Positions 11,033-24,414 are shown, counted from the first letter of the stretch. The stretch is DNA of 64,000 nucleotides from Tyto alba (GCF_018691265.1 NW_024881276.1:682001-746000), one strand, 5' to 3'. The notes: generated from the letters alone by a model not told the origin. Numbers and translations: made by a program.

Positions 11033-14000
11033 CTATAGAGCAAAAGGTGCCCTCACAACTACCCTAGCCAGCTTCCTACTTCAAAAAGGAACTGACAACT
11101 AATAGGAAAGCTGGTCTTTTATAACTTGAGATTGATTCGAGTGGCAGGAAGGAAATTGTAGAATATACACCAAATCCCTAAGTTCCATCTTAACTGTCAC
11201 TTGCAGGAAAAAAAAAAAAAAAAAAAAAGTATATTTGAGACTTGGCTTCTTGGCAAGGTTGGAAACATTTATTTTTGTTGTCTGAATGCTGCTTCCAACA
11301 CAGAAAACATGAAAAGACATAAGATGCCAGAAGTTTTCTTCATGCAACTAATAGCAGGTCAAATTATCAATGATCCTAAAGTAAAACAAAACAGCCACTA
11401 ATAAACCTGATCACATAAACCTTAATGGAGCTTCAACAAAACAGTAGTAAGGCATCCATACAAATTTTTTTCCACTGCCTGGTAAACCAAAGCATTCAAC
11501 TAACAACAACAAATGCAAAATCACACAGTTAGAAGACCAAAATAATTGGGTTCTATCCTGGAAAATGCCAACCTCAAGTGACTAAGGCAGTCGCAACTGA
11601 TGAGCAAACACACACGTGCTCCCAGTATTACAGCCAGAACAACAGACGGGATTCATGAAGTGTTCCTGGAAAGGTGTCTGTTCATCAAAGTACTTGAGAC
11701 ATGTTCAAAACTTGAGCCCAGTTCTCCAATTATTCAATATTCTTCAAAAGCGTTCCAGAAGTAGCAGAAAAGAGCCACAAAGACAGCATGAAGATAGGAG
11801 AAAGTGTCTTGTGATTAGATACTGGAAAGAGTTCAAAGTTAATCATGGTAATCAATATGGATACTGGAAGAAACCAAGTGTTCTCATAGCACAGAAAGAG
11901 TACACAAAAAAGATCTTCCAATTAAAAGTAAGCATATAAACCCCTCATGTGACTAGTAACTGCAGGCTGACAAATTCAAATCGGAGCAGGAACACAAGCA
12001 TGCAGGATAGCAAGGACAACTAACACTTGAATTCATTATTTGGGGTGGGGATCTGAATTTGCTACTATCTTCTCATTGAAGCTGGTACCATTCCAGATTT
12101 TCATTTCAGTAAAAACACACAATACTGAGTTTAAAGGTAGAATTTGGTGTATCTCAATATACAGAGATCAACTATAGATTTATATAAAAGCTTCATCCTG
12201 TAATATCTGTGGTTGTGTACTTACTTTGCTTTCATGTCAGTACTCCACAAATCACACAGTAACAGAAGAAGGCCTAGTGTTTGCTCCCATTCCCTCCCCT
12301 TGCCCAAAGCGAAAGGCCTGGGTGTTATTCTCATTTTCTAGAACTGCCCCCTCAACTCTGGACACTAGATTTTCCCGTCAACATTTGTCTTGGGTTTGCT
12401 CTTTCAGTAAGATCATAGATAGACTTTATTCACCTTTGTAAAAGAGGGGAAGACTTTAAATTATCTTTAGCTTCTGCATTTTTCACTTCGACCACAGCCA
12501 ATTTTCCTTCCACTACACATGCTCCTTATTTTTTTGCAGCAAAACCATTTCTCTCTATCTCAGTTATGTCTGCTACTTCAGGCTCCCTCCAAAATTATAT
12601 ACAGTTATGAACAGAAAGCCCCTCCTACATCAGGAGGTGAAATCCAATCATCTATTTAAATTTCTTTTAGTAGCTCTCCATTTACTGGCTAGGTATCAAG
12701 TTAAGTTATTTTCCAAACAGGTAAGTTTTGCAGCTTCACTTTAGCTTTTAGTTTTGAACTTCTATTCTAGCTGTCCTTTTGCTTATGCTCTGTTATTTTG
12801 CCACCCATCTTTCACGCAGCCTTCCATGTAAAGTACCTTTCTGGTCACCAAGTTCTGCCTGGTGTCACGAGCATGCTTGTTTATATATAGTTTATATTAA
12901 AACCAAGCAAGCATGCAATTCTGTAGCATAACATCCAGCTTTTCTGATGTTCCATTAGTATTCATTACTCACAAATTGTGGGGGATTAGAGGGAAATTCT
13001 TCATCAACTTACAAAGCGCATACCATTACAAAGACTCTACGCATACATACAGTGGCAAGCAGTTAAACACCCAGAAAAAAGCAGCCAGCAGAAATAATGG
13101 CAATAAAGAAATAATGGTTTAGGTTTGAAGAAGAGCCACCATACACGCAACTGGTATTGAAACTGGAGAGCAAGAAGCAGGTGGGTGGTCCCAGTGGTGC
13201 TGTGGGTGCAAAAATGAATATACACTACCTGCCAGATGCCTGCTAGAGTAAAGGACCAATCTATACAATTCTCCCAGGAACATCTGGATTGTGATAACGT
13301 AACATTATAGCTTTTAAAGAGATTTTCAGCTTTTCAAGTTTCAGCTTAGAATTAATCATTTTAGCTTCCTATGAAACAGAACTTAGAGAAAAAATAAAAA
13401 GACACCCAACAACCCTTCTGTAAGGTTGAGATTTCAAAACTTTAAATATGTTCCTATGTTAGGTATCTTCAAAACAAAAATCTAGACATAAATCCAGTGT
13501 ATAAAACTTATACTAGAAGTTAATGAGTTCTTTCCCATGTGCTAAATGGTGAAAAAAAAGAAAGTACGTGGCTTAGAAGCAGTTGTTGAAATGACTACAT
13601 ACAATTTTATATATGCATTAACAGACTTATTTAATATGGTACAAAAATTAACTTAATAATTGCTTTTCTGAAGGTAGCAATGCAAAACACACATAAAAAT
13701 TCTCTATGTATGAAGTTGCAGAACTACAGAACTTAAGAGACACTACAGAGCAGTGCACTTATTCCATACTACCAGGTATTTCCATAGGACTACACCAGAA
13801 TGAAGTTAGAAAATTGAAATTAAAGTTACGGTTCCAACCTTGCTGTAATACCTTTGTGTATTTTTAAGCTGGCTGGACATTTAAGAGCCTAGACAAGAAG
13901 AGATACCATGTGCCACGGGCTCATGTTAACACCGCTTATGAAGGTTGCATTTCTGTATGCCCTAACATTCCAATCTGACTTCTACAGATGTTTGCTTAAG

Positions 14001-14430
14001 TTCTCTACTAGTTCTGAACTTACTTTTTAAGTCATACCTAAAAACTGTACAAGCCTCACAATAAATACACTCATCAGTAAGGGAAAAAAAAACAACTTTC
14101 AGTAACAGCACCAATTCTTATCTATCCATGGAGAAATAGATGAATGGTAGCAGCATGATGCTGAGCTTGAATTACCTTTTCATTTGTTTTACATCAATGT
14201 TGCATCATCAGTATTTATTTTCTCCAAGAAAAATCAAAATAACTCAGTTTTCTAGAGAACTGTGCCTAAGTAACAGACATCACAGTTAAAAAAATATGGG
14301 AAAAATTAACATGTGTTTCTTCCTGAATTTATTTTTAACTTTTTTTTTTTTTAATCAGGGAACAGAAGTATAATTATTTGTTATGATAATTATTAGCACA
14401 TACACAGTAAAAATGAAAACATAAACATAC

Positions 14431-14498
14431 CATATCTTTCCAGAGCTGCAGAAACTTCTTCTTACAAATTCTAAAATGGACTTCTACAGTTCTTGTAC
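14431..14498 (-). CDS. candidate 68-nt coding exon
   Basis: The acceptor is TTTCGCATTATAG and the donor is GATATG|GTATGTTT on the minus strand. The open frame begins with two borrowed bases and reads TRTVEVHFRICKKKFLQLW and then KDM, ending on a codon boundary, which fits the phase-0 start of the 10896-11032 exon. A second acceptor choice within the segment opens an alternative frame, so the reading is not unique. The content is basic and hydrophobic, with no recognised family. Confidence 0.22.
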
Positions 14499-14629
14499 CT
14501 ATAATGCGAAACATTACATTTCAGTTTTTGCTCCATACCAAGCTGAAGCTCAATACAACTTCAAAACAATACATTCAAGAATAGTCATTCAATTAGTCAC
14601 AAGTTTGCAACTAGCAGAAACATATACTC

Positions 14630-14725
14630 AGAATCACAGAACAGAATCACAGAATATCTCAAGGTGGAAGGGACCCATAAGAATCACTGAGTCCAACTCC
14701 CTGCTCCTCACAGGATGACGTAAAA
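14630..14725 (-). mobile_element. CR1 LINE 3' end fragment
   Basis: The segment begins with two imperfect copies of the CR1 terminal octamer in reverse complement (cagaatcacag...) and continues with 'ggtggaagggaccc' and 'gagtccaactccctgctc', the standard avian CR1 3' untranslated end read backwards. Only about 95 bp remain, which is the usual 5'-truncated form of CR1. The element lies on the minus strand, in the same orientation as the presumed host gene. Confidence 0.85.
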
Positions 14726-14951
14726 CAAAATCATATAACTTCCCAAACTAAATCATACTCCCCATAAAAGCCACAACAGAAAATACTTAGCGTGTTAGGG
14801 AAACTACAAAAGCAGAAAGTCCATACACACAGCATTCCCTATTCTTTCTGCTGTAGTGATGCAATAGTTTTACAATTACATTCATCCAGCTCATTACAAA
14901 TACCCATTTCCTCCTTCTGGAAGATTCTGGCAAGGTTTCTTCCTGCCCCTT

Positions 14952-14970
14952 CCCCCCCCCCCCCCCCCCC
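14952..14970. repeat. C19 homopolymer (G19 on the minus strand)
   Basis: Nineteen consecutive C in otherwise AT-rich sequence, about 230 bp from the CR1 tail. It may be unstable in length and is prone to assembly error. Confidence 0.9.
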
Positions 14971-17699
14971 ATTATTTTTAATAAGAATTGGTATTTATCA
15001 TTATAAAAACAACACTCAAAAGAAGTCACAGACAGAACCACATCTTTGTCCTGGCTGCACAAAACTGCTAGAGTTTGATGAGATTTTCTAGAAATCATTC
15101 ATTTTCAGGGAAGCCATAACGAACGATGGACACATGACAAACATACGCCAAACATTTTCAGCAAACACCTCAAAGCACAACCAATTTCAGGGGTAAAAGT
15201 GACCACAACAGGCACATAGGCATATTACTAAAGAAATCTAGCAACTACTTCCCAAAAAGTTACTCCTTCGGCAGAGTATCACACTTTCATTATTGTGAAT
15301 ATTTATTACTTAATTTCTTGGTTCTAAAAGTCTATTAAGAACAAACAAATCCCATGCAGCTGATTTAGGCTGATCTCCGACATAGATCAGCCTTCCCACA
15401 AAGCAAACCCTGATCTAGTTACCTTAAGAGTACATTCAGGTTTGTCTTAAAGTATGTCAAAACACAGGGAACCCATCCAGTACCAAAGGCCTAATTCTTT
15501 ATCAGGGATATGAAATGGGGTGATCCTGGATGGACACAGTCATGCCAGTAAAGCTCTGTAGCACTAAAAGTTTGTACAGAATTATTTATATTTAAATAAA
15601 AAAGTTAAATAGGGCACCCTACCTGTTTCATGAAAAAAGATTGCTATTTCAACAAACCATTATGATGATTATGTGGATTTATGTACAATTAGGATTAATG
15701 AGAATGTTATGCAACTGTGTCAATAAAACTTTACTACAATTCGGAAGAAGAAAAAAAAGAATAAATTTATCTGTAGAATATGAGACAGTAACTGATGATT
15801 CTCCTGTTTGGAGGTGGCACTTCCACTCCATACCAACATAAGAAATCCAGAATATCTATCTTATATTCTATTTAAGAATAATTCATCATTCACAGTGATG
15901 CCATTAAGCAAACTCAGTTAAAAGTATTCTGACAAATGTGGCCAATATTTTCACACCTTGTATCACAGGACCTCCAGCTTAAACTCCAATGTATATATTT
16001 GTTCACGTACACAAACAGAGCAGTGTCATCTATAGAAAACTCACTTGCTACCAAAGCATCAACTTTCAATGAGCACAGAGTATGAGCAGAGCACAAAGTA
16101 CAGCATGAAAAAGTATCACAAATACGTCTGTCAGGCATCTTATGATTATTGCCCAGCAATAGGAGAAAACAAAGGTCCCCAACTGAAGCTATGCAGTTTA
16201 AAACAGTAAAATTCACAAAAGAAACAAGACCATAGTGGAAGAGATGAAGACAGGGAATTTGCTTAATAACACATAGCTAGCAGCAGAAGAGCAAGTAATT
16301 CCAACAGCATAAAACTGAAGCTCCTGGACTTTGTTCTCTTTCTCAATCTCCCCCCACCAGCTCCCATCAAGGCAGAGCAGGAGTTCAGCAGTCTACTAAA
16401 AAGATGTGTTCAAAGGCTACATGACCAACAAAAACGAAATACAGAACCTATACTGCTTGTATGGAAAGAATGAAAATAATTCCATGAAGTCAGATTGGCT
16501 TTGACACTCACCTTTAGTATACTTATTATCATTAAGCCACATCTGTCTAAAGAAAACGCAAATGGCAAATGTGACTAAAAGCATGGCTAACACTATTACT
16601 TCCACTCAACAGACAGAAATCTTGATGTGACATGACCAGAGCCAAAGAGCTGCTTGTTTACAAGTATGTCATACATTTTCAGTATGAGACTTCAGGACAC
16701 ACTGAATGATACTAACAGAGATGGCAAGCTACTGCGTTAACCAAACTCTAGCATACAGAAGTTCAAAATATTTAAGAAATTAATTATAAATTATGAAAAA
16801 TACCTTGCAACTCCCATGTCTGGCTTGATGAAAGACATCACAAAATCCCCTCTACCAGGTGCTTAAACGATCTTCTCCATTTTTTTTTTTCCCCCTAACA
16901 ACTGAGGCAGGAGCGGAAGAAAAACCTCTGAGAGCCCTACCCTAAAGAAAATGGTATTTTACCTAGATTCTCTAACATAATTTCAAACAAGAATCATTTT
17001 CTTCCATGACTGACATTCTTAATATAAAAACATTAGCCAAATATATAACAAGTATTCACAAACATTTTTCCTTCAGTAAGATATTCAAGGTCATAGGAAC
17101 CATGCAAATGGAGTATTTATCACCACCTTACAATGTAAAGGGCTCAACCTTTGCAACCAAGGAGTATCAGCATTTCACAGAAGTGACACACTCTCTTAAG
17201 AGCTCCCGTGTCCTTGAACTCTGATGGGACTTGCAGGTTGTGTGGACTGTAAGGATGTGGTTTTATGGTCCACAACAGGCAAATTTTGCTACAACAGCTG
17301 AAACACATCCATGTGTTGCTACTGCAGCCACTGTACGCTAGTATACCTTGGACTTTCTAAAAATAAAGTAGGGTTTATACACATATTAAACCATGATATT
17401 CATCACCAAGGCTTTGAACGTGAGATTTCACTATGAAATAAAAAGTAATCATTATCTGAATATGGCTGTACAAATAAGAATGATGAAAACACCATACTGG
17501 AAATGTATGTTCTGAAGTAGTGATAGACCTCTTTGGTATTATCTAGCTTTGTAAAAGTTTTTGATACCTTTTAGGAAACCAGAAAATACTGTACTGTAAA
17601 ATCAGAATATTTTGAGCATTAAAGTACTCAAACAAAGCTCAAACACGTGACTAGCCATAATGCAAAAATCTACAGCTATGGTAGCATCTCCTGAAGTAT

Positions 17700-18250
17700 T
17701 TTGACCTGCAGCCCATTTTAGAAGCTGAGCTCCCTCACGAGCCGCTCCACCACCCTCGAGCACCCCGAGCCTGCAGAACGGCAGCTGCTCCAGCCTGGGT
17801 CCCACAGAGCACACCAGAGCAGGAGTACACAAGCAGCGCCAGAGCCTGGCTGCCCGGACAAGCCTGGCATCTCAGCACCGCGCATGCTCGGCAACGCGCT
17901 ACAGACAGCTCCTGTGCCACCCCTGCACGAGCTCCTAAAGGCAAGGGAGAAGGGGTGATTATTTGTCATTCCAAACTCCTCGTTCCACCAGTTTCTTGGT
18001 GCAATGATTATCAAGGAAGTATCGAGTAGTCCAAAAAGGGGTCCACCCAAGGGACCAAGAGCATGGTCTCCTCTGTGAAGGAGATGAAGAACTAGCTCCA
18101 CCTCTCAACTCTAGCTTGGTCAACCCAACATCTGTCCTGACACAGTCCTCACAGGACACCAGAATGAAAAACAAACCACGTGGACTAATCACTGCCAGAC
18201 AGTTATGCAACAGTCACCAAACACAGGTTTCAAGACTTTCTGCTTGTGAT
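17700..18250. other. GC-richer unassigned segment
   Basis: This block stands out as GC-rich against the AT-rich surroundings and carries several overlapping open frames of 65-130 codons, mostly on the minus strand. None resembles a known protein. It lies directly upstream of the CR1 reverse-transcriptase piece and could be an eroded unrelated repeat. Not resolved. Confidence 0.3.
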
Positions 18251-18419
18251 CGCACTGGTTGATGCAAAGCCCACCAAGACCGAATTTCTATTGGGTTTCA
18301 AACTAAGATGTTGTACCTTATAGTTTTTGATAGACTTTAATTTTGTCTTATTTAATTTCAAAGCTATGACCTAAGTAACTATGTCACACAAGAAGTGAAC
18401 ACAGAGGGGCAGGGAGGTG

Positions 18420-19190
18420 ATTTAAGACAGCCAGCACGGCTTCACCAAGGGCAGGTCTTGCCTGACCAACCTAGTGGCCTTCTGTGGTGGGGTTACTACA
18501 TCAGTGGACAAGGGAAGAGCTATGGATGTTGTCTACCTGGACTTCTGTAAGGCCTCTGACACAGTCCCCCACAGCATCCTTCTCTCTGAATTGGAGAAAT
18601 ACAGGTTTGACATGTGGACTGTTCGGTAGACGAGGAATTGGTTAGATGGTCGCATACAGAGGGTAGTGGTCAACAGCTCAATGTCCAGATGGGAGTTTGA
18701 TGACATGTGGCTTCCCTCAGGGGCCCGTACAGGGACCAGTACTCTTCAATATCTTCATCAATGACGTAAGACAGTGGGGTCGAGAGCACCCTCAGCAAGT
18801 CTGCAGATGACACCAAGCTGAGTGGTGCAGCTGACACACCCGGGGGAAGGGATGCCAGCCAGGGGGACAGGGACAAACTCCCACAGTGAGCCCATGTCAA
18901 CATCACGAGGTTCAACAACGGTCACGGTGATCTGTGGTATCAATACAGGCTGGGTAACGAGCGGATTGAGAGCAGCCCTACGGAGGAGGACTTGGGGGTA
19001 CTGGCTGATGAAAAGCTGGACATGAGCCAGCAACGTCAGCTCACAGCCCAGAAAGCCAGTCGTGTCCTGGGCTGCATCAAGAGAAGAGTGGACGAGGGAG
19101 GGGATTCTGTCCCTCTGCCCTGCTCTGCTGAGAGCCCACCTGGAGCACTGCATCTTGTGTAGTATGCCAGCAGTAGGACTGCTCTGGAGG
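18420..19190 (+). pseudogene. decayed CR1 ORF2 reverse-transcriptase fragment
   Basis: The plus strand encodes, with interruptions, the avian CR1 reverse-transcriptase region. Visible motifs in order are [50 protein letters not shown], then the catalytic ADDTKLSG block, and finally [15 protein letters not shown] and [12 protein letters not shown]. An in-frame stop follows the WTVR stretch near 18630, and there are frameshifts around 18690-18780 and further stops, so no protein can be made. CR1 ORF2 normally encodes an endonuclease plus this reverse transcriptase for target-primed retrotransposition; the endonuclease half is absent. It is an inactive old insertion. Confidence 0.9.
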
Positions 19191-19278
19191 TCAGTTACAG
19201 TGGTGGTGGTTTAGTACAGACTTGAGCTGATGTACCAGTTGGCTGTTTGATATGCAGGGTACTGCCTTTTTTTTTGTG

Positions 19279-19735
19279 GAATCACAGAGTAGTTTGGGTC
19301 GGAAGGGACCTTTAAAGGTCATCTGGTCCAACCCCGCTGCAGTGAGCTGGGGCATCTTCAACTACATCAGGTTGCTCAGAGCCCGTCCAGCCTGACCTTG
19401 AATATTTCCAGGGATGGGGCATCTACCACTTCTCTGGGCAACCTGTTTCAGTGTTTCACCACCTGCATTGTAAAAAATTTCTTCCTTATATAAATTTACC
19501 CTCTTTTAGTTTAAAACCATTACCCCTTGTCCTATCGCAACAGGCCCTGCTAAAAAGTCTGTCCCCATTTTTCTTACAAGCCCCTGTTAAGTATGAAAAG
19601 GCTGCAATCAGGTCTCCCTGGAGCCTTCTCCAGGATGAACACCACCAACTCTCTCAGCCTGTCTGCACAGGAGAGGTGCTCCTGCCCCCGATCACTTTTG
19701 TGACCCTCCTCTGGACCCACTCAAGCACATGAATG
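19279..19735 (-). mobile_element. CR1 LINE 3' region, reverse orientation
   Basis: From 'gaatcacagagtagtttggg' through 'aagggacctttaaaggtcat', 'gggcatctaccacttctctgggcaacctg', 'ccccttgtcctatcgcaacag', 'tcaggtctccctggagccttctcc' and 'gaccctcctctggaccc', this is the well-known avian CR1 3' segment read in reverse complement. The length of about 450 bp, with the 3' terminus preserved, is typical of 5'-truncated CR1. It lies tail to tail with the plus-strand CR1 piece ending about 90 bp upstream. Confidence 0.93.
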
Positions 19736-19739
19736 CAGA

Positions 19740-22600
19740 GCATGTTTTTAAAGCTATTGGGATGGATGCAAACGATAACACTTTTTTCATGAAAAGTCAT
19801 GAACAGCTACACAGCGTGAATATCATTTTCAAGTCATCAGATGATAAAAAAAAAAAAGTCCAGATCTCTGCTTCACTAACTAGAAGTTTCTCTTAAAACA
19901 CATATACCTCTGTTCTACAGAAATGCACATTGCTTCAAAAGAAGGCGGTAACCCCTCTTATCTAAGACAGTGAAATGAGGGTCAAGAAGGAAGCCACCCA
20001 TTTAGTTCCACTCAGCTGAACTGCAGCTTCTCCTAATTCTCCACCATTCTGTAAAACACAGGTAAAGAACCATGAAGGATGGTAACGAAAGAGTGCTGGC
20101 AAAGACTGACTTCCACCTCTTTCCTCCATTCAGCAGTTTCCATAATACAGGGAAGCAGGCTCAACATATTAAAAATTAGTAGTATTTAATGCTTCCTTTA
20201 AGAGATTCATTCAGAAGAGTATTTGAGAGACAGAACACTATGATAGTATTTAATTTGTAACATAATTTTGCAACCAGTAAGTTACTCTGTCACTAAGTTC
20301 TGTCACTCCTAGCCACAAGAAGGTGGAACTATTCAAAAATAGCAATTTAAAGTGCTATTTGGTCACGTGTTACATCGCCAAGCATGAATCCTGGACCTCA
20401 ACATTATTTGATTTTATCTTTTTTATTTCTCCTATGAGGTTGTTTTCCTGAAGAAATGTCTCACCAGGTGGTATATAGCTACTGAAGCGTTGCTTTCTTA
20501 CAAAATATTACCTTTACACTGTCTTTGCTGACTTTCTGCTAACCCACCAGATAGATTACACATATTACTATTCATACAAACCAGTTTTTTCCAAACTTTT
20601 ATTCATGGGCAATACAGCCTTACGAGGCTGTCAGGCACTGCCTGTAAATACAGGAAGTTAATGAAGTAAATGTTAAGGTCAAAGCATTTAAGGTGACAAA
20701 AGTCACTTCAAACATGCAGTGCGCTCACTGCTGTTGCATCTGGGAGCCAACTATTTAGCAAAGGTTACAGCATTCTCCTGGGAGGCTAGCGAAGGAGATT
20801 TTTTTTTCTAAGTAAGTATCATATTCTAAATTATTTGTTACAGACTCTGATAGCAAGTGTATTACCTCTCTCCTTACATGTACAACTCAGAATTTGATTA
20901 ACGAGAGAGTACCTTTCAACACTGCTTCTCTATAAAATTCATAACTACTTTAAATACACTGGATGCTTCAGAAAAAGTGTAAAACATACCTCCTTTGTTT
21001 AAAAATCTATATTAATTCATTAACTAAAGTGAGGCGAAGACCCAGCCCGTAGTCCCAGAAACAGATCGACCCTGGAAATGAGATACATGTCCACATACTT
21101 CAGAATTCTCTACCCTTGTCCCTCAATTGCATCTTCTATTTTTAATAATTAGTGGCTTTTATCTTCCAGTGTATGAATATACTGGTGTGGGGAGGCAGAA
21201 AGACATTTCCTGCATTTAAAAAAAGATGAAAGAGATTAATTCTCTCTGGACATTCACTAAATAAACCGAAACCAAAAGTAGCAGAGGTGAAAAAAAAAAA
21301 AAAAAAAACCAAACCACAACCAAACAAAAAAACCCAACACCCACAAAAAACCCCAACATCTTTCCTGCATAGCAAAAACTAAGATGATGCATATTTACAA
21401 AAATGTAAACACTAAATTCATTCCATGATAAGTGTCATATCATGTACTACACTAATTATTGTTTACACAAAATGTTATACGCTTAAACATGTTCACAATT
21501 AAACATGTTTATGACTATTAAAACTTGACTCAAAGATATTTCCCCCCCACAATTATGTATTTGGTTAAGCAGAACCTGTGAATTCATACAGAACTAGTGA
21601 AGAACACACCAAGGCACATACTCATAAGGAAACAGGCATGACTTTATACTGGAGTTCAGATGTAATTTCGTATTTTCAAAGCAGGTTTTCTCCTACAAAA
21701 AGTGATGTTAATGAAAATAAAGAGAACCTGGCTTATTTTCTCAAATCGACTAGACCAGGGACGATGTTAAGGTGCTCTAGCAACAGCTCTAACAACCTGA
21801 GAACATCCCTAGGTGTATTTAACATAGACACACAGTTTTAAATTCTGTTTACAAAAGAATCATCATTTGCACATGTCTTTAAGCAGCGGCAGTAATGAAA
21901 AAAAGACTATAAGTTTTGTTTGCTATTAAAAAAAGGATCAACCCCACACAGTGTTAGAGTTCTGAAGAGGACATGGACTGAGAGATCTAGGCTTTGAAAC
22001 ACACTGCTGTGAAAAGTTCAAACACCTCTGCTTTTCCTTTAGTCACTTTTTTTTTTTTTTTTTTTTTTTAACACAGTCACACAGTCATACCCTTAAAAAA
22101 CCTCAAACAAATAAAACCATTTATTTTGCCATCTAGCTTGGTGCTTTTATTTCTAAATTCTTGGGAGGTAGGATACTCCAGTAAGAAACAGGAAACTACT
22201 GTGGTAAACAGAAAAAGAACTTGTTAATTCCAGCGTGAAAGGTGCTACATTAAATAGCAAAGATTTAGAACAAAATGGAAGGTATTCCTACAAGAAATAT
22301 GAAGTGTCTGTAATACTGCATGGAAGAAAAAAAAAAAAAATCAATTAAAAGTATTTTTTAGCCCTGTAAACCTAAGAAGTGTTCTAGCTTTTTCTTCCAA
22401 GGTTTGCCTGTACTGAATTGACAGAACATTACTGTTATGAAGACGAGTCATAAGCACTGCAAATTGCATCTGTTTTAAAACAAATGTATGTGAGGAAAAA
22501 TGATTGAATATCCATAGCAATTTGGTAATGCACATTTCAGAATTTCAATTCAACACACTCATTAAACTCTGAGTTTCACAGTATTTTCAAAATTTTTTAA
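19740..22600. other. AT-rich presumed intron, homopolymer tracts
   Basis: No convincing exon was found. It contains an A18 tract near 21290 embedded in an A/C-rich stretch (to about 21360) and a T20-plus tract near 22048. A weak possible 24-27-nt exon near 20510 (minus) has a poor acceptor and is not called. Confidence 0.4.
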
Positions 22601-22607
22601 AAAGTAC

Positions 22608-22679
22608 CTTCAACTGCTTCCAAGACGAAAAGGCACAGAGTATTTAGTGCCACCATCCAAAACAAGCACTTTGTGAGAA
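22608..22679 (-). CDS. candidate 72-nt exon encoding a hydrophobic segment
   Basis: The minus-strand acceptor is GGGCTTTACAG and the donor is TTGAAG|GTACTT. With two borrowed bases at the start, one frame is open and reads LTKCLFWMVALNTLCLFVLE followed by AVE. This looks like a signal peptide or membrane segment. If joined to the short exon at 24464-24476 it would lie at the extreme N-terminus. A competing frame without splicing reads a protein-like but stop-terminated peptide, so the call is weak. Phases agree with both neighbouring candidates, but each agreement has about a one in three chance. Confidence 0.22.
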
Positions 22680-23976
22680 CTGTAAAGCCCATTTTCCAGC
22701 CAGTTTTTATTCTTAAGAGGCACCTCTCACCACCTCCATTATTCTCCTCCCTCGGTCATACATGTCTAAGAACAGTGTTAAAGTGTGGCTTCTCCCTTAG
22801 CAGGGGATCTCTCTCTAACTGGATGCTATTTGCATGAATTAGGAACTTAATCTTATCTTTTAGACCTCTCCCTTTCAAACCGGTCAAAAAAAAAAAAAAA
22901 AAAGATAAACTGACAATACAATCACGTAGGTCTTACTTTGTTAGGAAATCAAAGCTAAAATCAGGCACAATTTCCCACTGAGGAACTTTTTGGTAGACAT
23001 GCAAGAGGCATGGTAAAACTAATCTGACAAGCTGATTCTCACAGAGCCTCAGGTTTGCACAGACTGCTACTGAGGTAGGGAAGTTTCCATACAGACACAG
23101 AGGGACCATCCCTGTAGTGATGCATAAGACACAGGCTTTGTCCCAGAATTAGAACATTGCTTACGCAGAAAGAAACATAGATAAGTATTTCCATTAACTG
23201 GAGGGGAAAAAAAAAAAAAATGCTTAAGTAAAATCTATAGATTACAGGGTCTTGCCACTTAAAGGAGAGTTGTGGAACATGTTTTATTTCCTAAGCAGTA
23301 GTAACTTCAGAATGACCACATCACATCATCTCAGACATCTGACTTAAAAATCAACTGCGAACTGTAACAACTCACAGAGTTCTTTTAAAAGAAACACGGC
23401 AGGTACGCTTAAAAACTGAAACCCAGGAAGTCCTGCCGTCAGGAGCGACAGATCACATTTATCAGCACAGCAGCCTTTCGCAGGTCAGCAGATCCAACTC
23501 TCCAAACTGGACAGAAGGTAACACGAGCAAGCGGACATGCCTACTTTGCTAAGCAGGCTTTGCACACTAGTTACGCACCCTCGCAGGACTTCACACCGCC
23601 AACCCCCCCGCCCACGCCGAAAGCACCGAGGCGCCCCATGCCCGCTGCAGCCCCGGGAAACTGAGGCAGGGGCAGGCTGGGTTCACCCAAGGTCGCCCGG
23701 CAAGGCCGGTCCCCCCGAGGGGGCGGGATGAAGCTCGGCGCCCCCCGCCCGCCCGCCGCTGGGGGAGGAGGGCGAGGACCACCGAGGCCACGCACCCCCG
23801 TCGCCGGCGCCTCCCGCCCGCCTTCCTTCCCCGACCGCGGTGAGGGGGGAAACGCTCCCCGGCGGCGAGAAGCGGGCAGGGCCGCCTCCCGGCTCCCTCC
23901 CCTTCAGGGCCGGCGTGAGGCGGGCGCCATCCCCCCTCCCGGCCCTCCCCCGGGCCGGGCGCTGCGCAGCGCCTAC

Positions 23977-24036
23977 CGACCTGGGCGCCGCGGCCTGCTG
24001 CTGCCGGTCACTCCCGCCGCCGCCGCCCGGGATCAT
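23977..24036 (-). CDS. possible first coding exon (alternative 1)
   Basis: An ATG at 24036 (minus) opens MIPGGGGGSDRQQQAAAPR in a GGC-rich context. Two donor choices follow: CCCAG|GTCGGT (exon ending at 23981, phase 2) and AGGTCG|GTAGGC (exon ending at 23977, phase 0). A YY1-type element lies 260 bp upstream, as expected for a 5' untranslated leader. A Gly-, Gln- and Ala-rich N-terminus is common in vertebrate nuclear proteins but identifies nothing. The frame is also open upstream, so the start is a guess. The gene is not recognised. Confidence 0.3.
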
Positions 24037-24128
24037 GCGGGGGCCGCGCTGCGCCGCGCTCAGGGCCGGGCCGCGGGCGAGGAGGCGCCGCCGCCGCCGC
24101 TGGAGCCGTCGGGGCCCCGGGGGAGGGA

Positions 24129-24147
24129 GGGGGGGGGGGGGGGGGGG
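24129..24147. repeat. G19 homopolymer in the CpG island
   Basis: A pure G19 run within the candidate 5' leader. Together with nearby GGG runs it satisfies the G-quadruplex pattern on the plus strand, and would be a C-run in a leftward transcript. Such tracts are commonly mis-sized in assemblies. Confidence 0.9.
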
Positions 24148-24293
24148 CGGAGGAAGACGGGGCCGCGGCCTGGCGAGGCGGGGAAGGGAGAGGCGAGCGG
24201 CCGGGCGCGGCGCGCAGCGGCGGGAGGGCGGGCCGGGCCCGCGGGTGCGCCTCCTCTCGCCGACTCGCTCGCTCGCCTCAGCCCGAGCCCCGC

Positions 24294-24304
24294 GCCACCA
24301 TCTT
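24294..24304 (-). promoter_or_regulatory. YY1-type element
   Basis: The minus strand reads AAGATGGTGGC, close to the YY1 consensus AAGATGGCGGC. Its orientation points leftwards. Confidence 0.6.
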
Positions 24305-24397
24305 GGGAGCAAGGCGGGTGTCGGCGCGGCGCAGGCGGCGGGCGGGGGGGGGGACCGGAAGAAGGACCCGCTGCGTCCCAGCGTGCACCGCGCGGCC

Positions 24398-24414
24398 GGG
24401 GGGGGGGGGGGGGG
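24398..24414. repeat. G17 homopolymer in the CpG island
   Basis: A second long G-run, 50 bp from the strong GTGAGT donor of the candidate short exon. A further G10 lies at 24344-24353. Confidence 0.9.

Noticed and set aside
16809..16865. Possible minus-strand exon reading GDFVMSFIKPDMGVAR
   Set aside because: The upstream sequence is purine-rich with no pyrimidine tract, two frames are equally open, and the donor (GTATTT) is weak.
22600..22750. Alternative minus-strand reading ending SVPFRLGSS and a stop
   Set aside because: It is closed by an upstream stop and lacks an acceptor. It competes with the spliced reading and is too short to stand alone.
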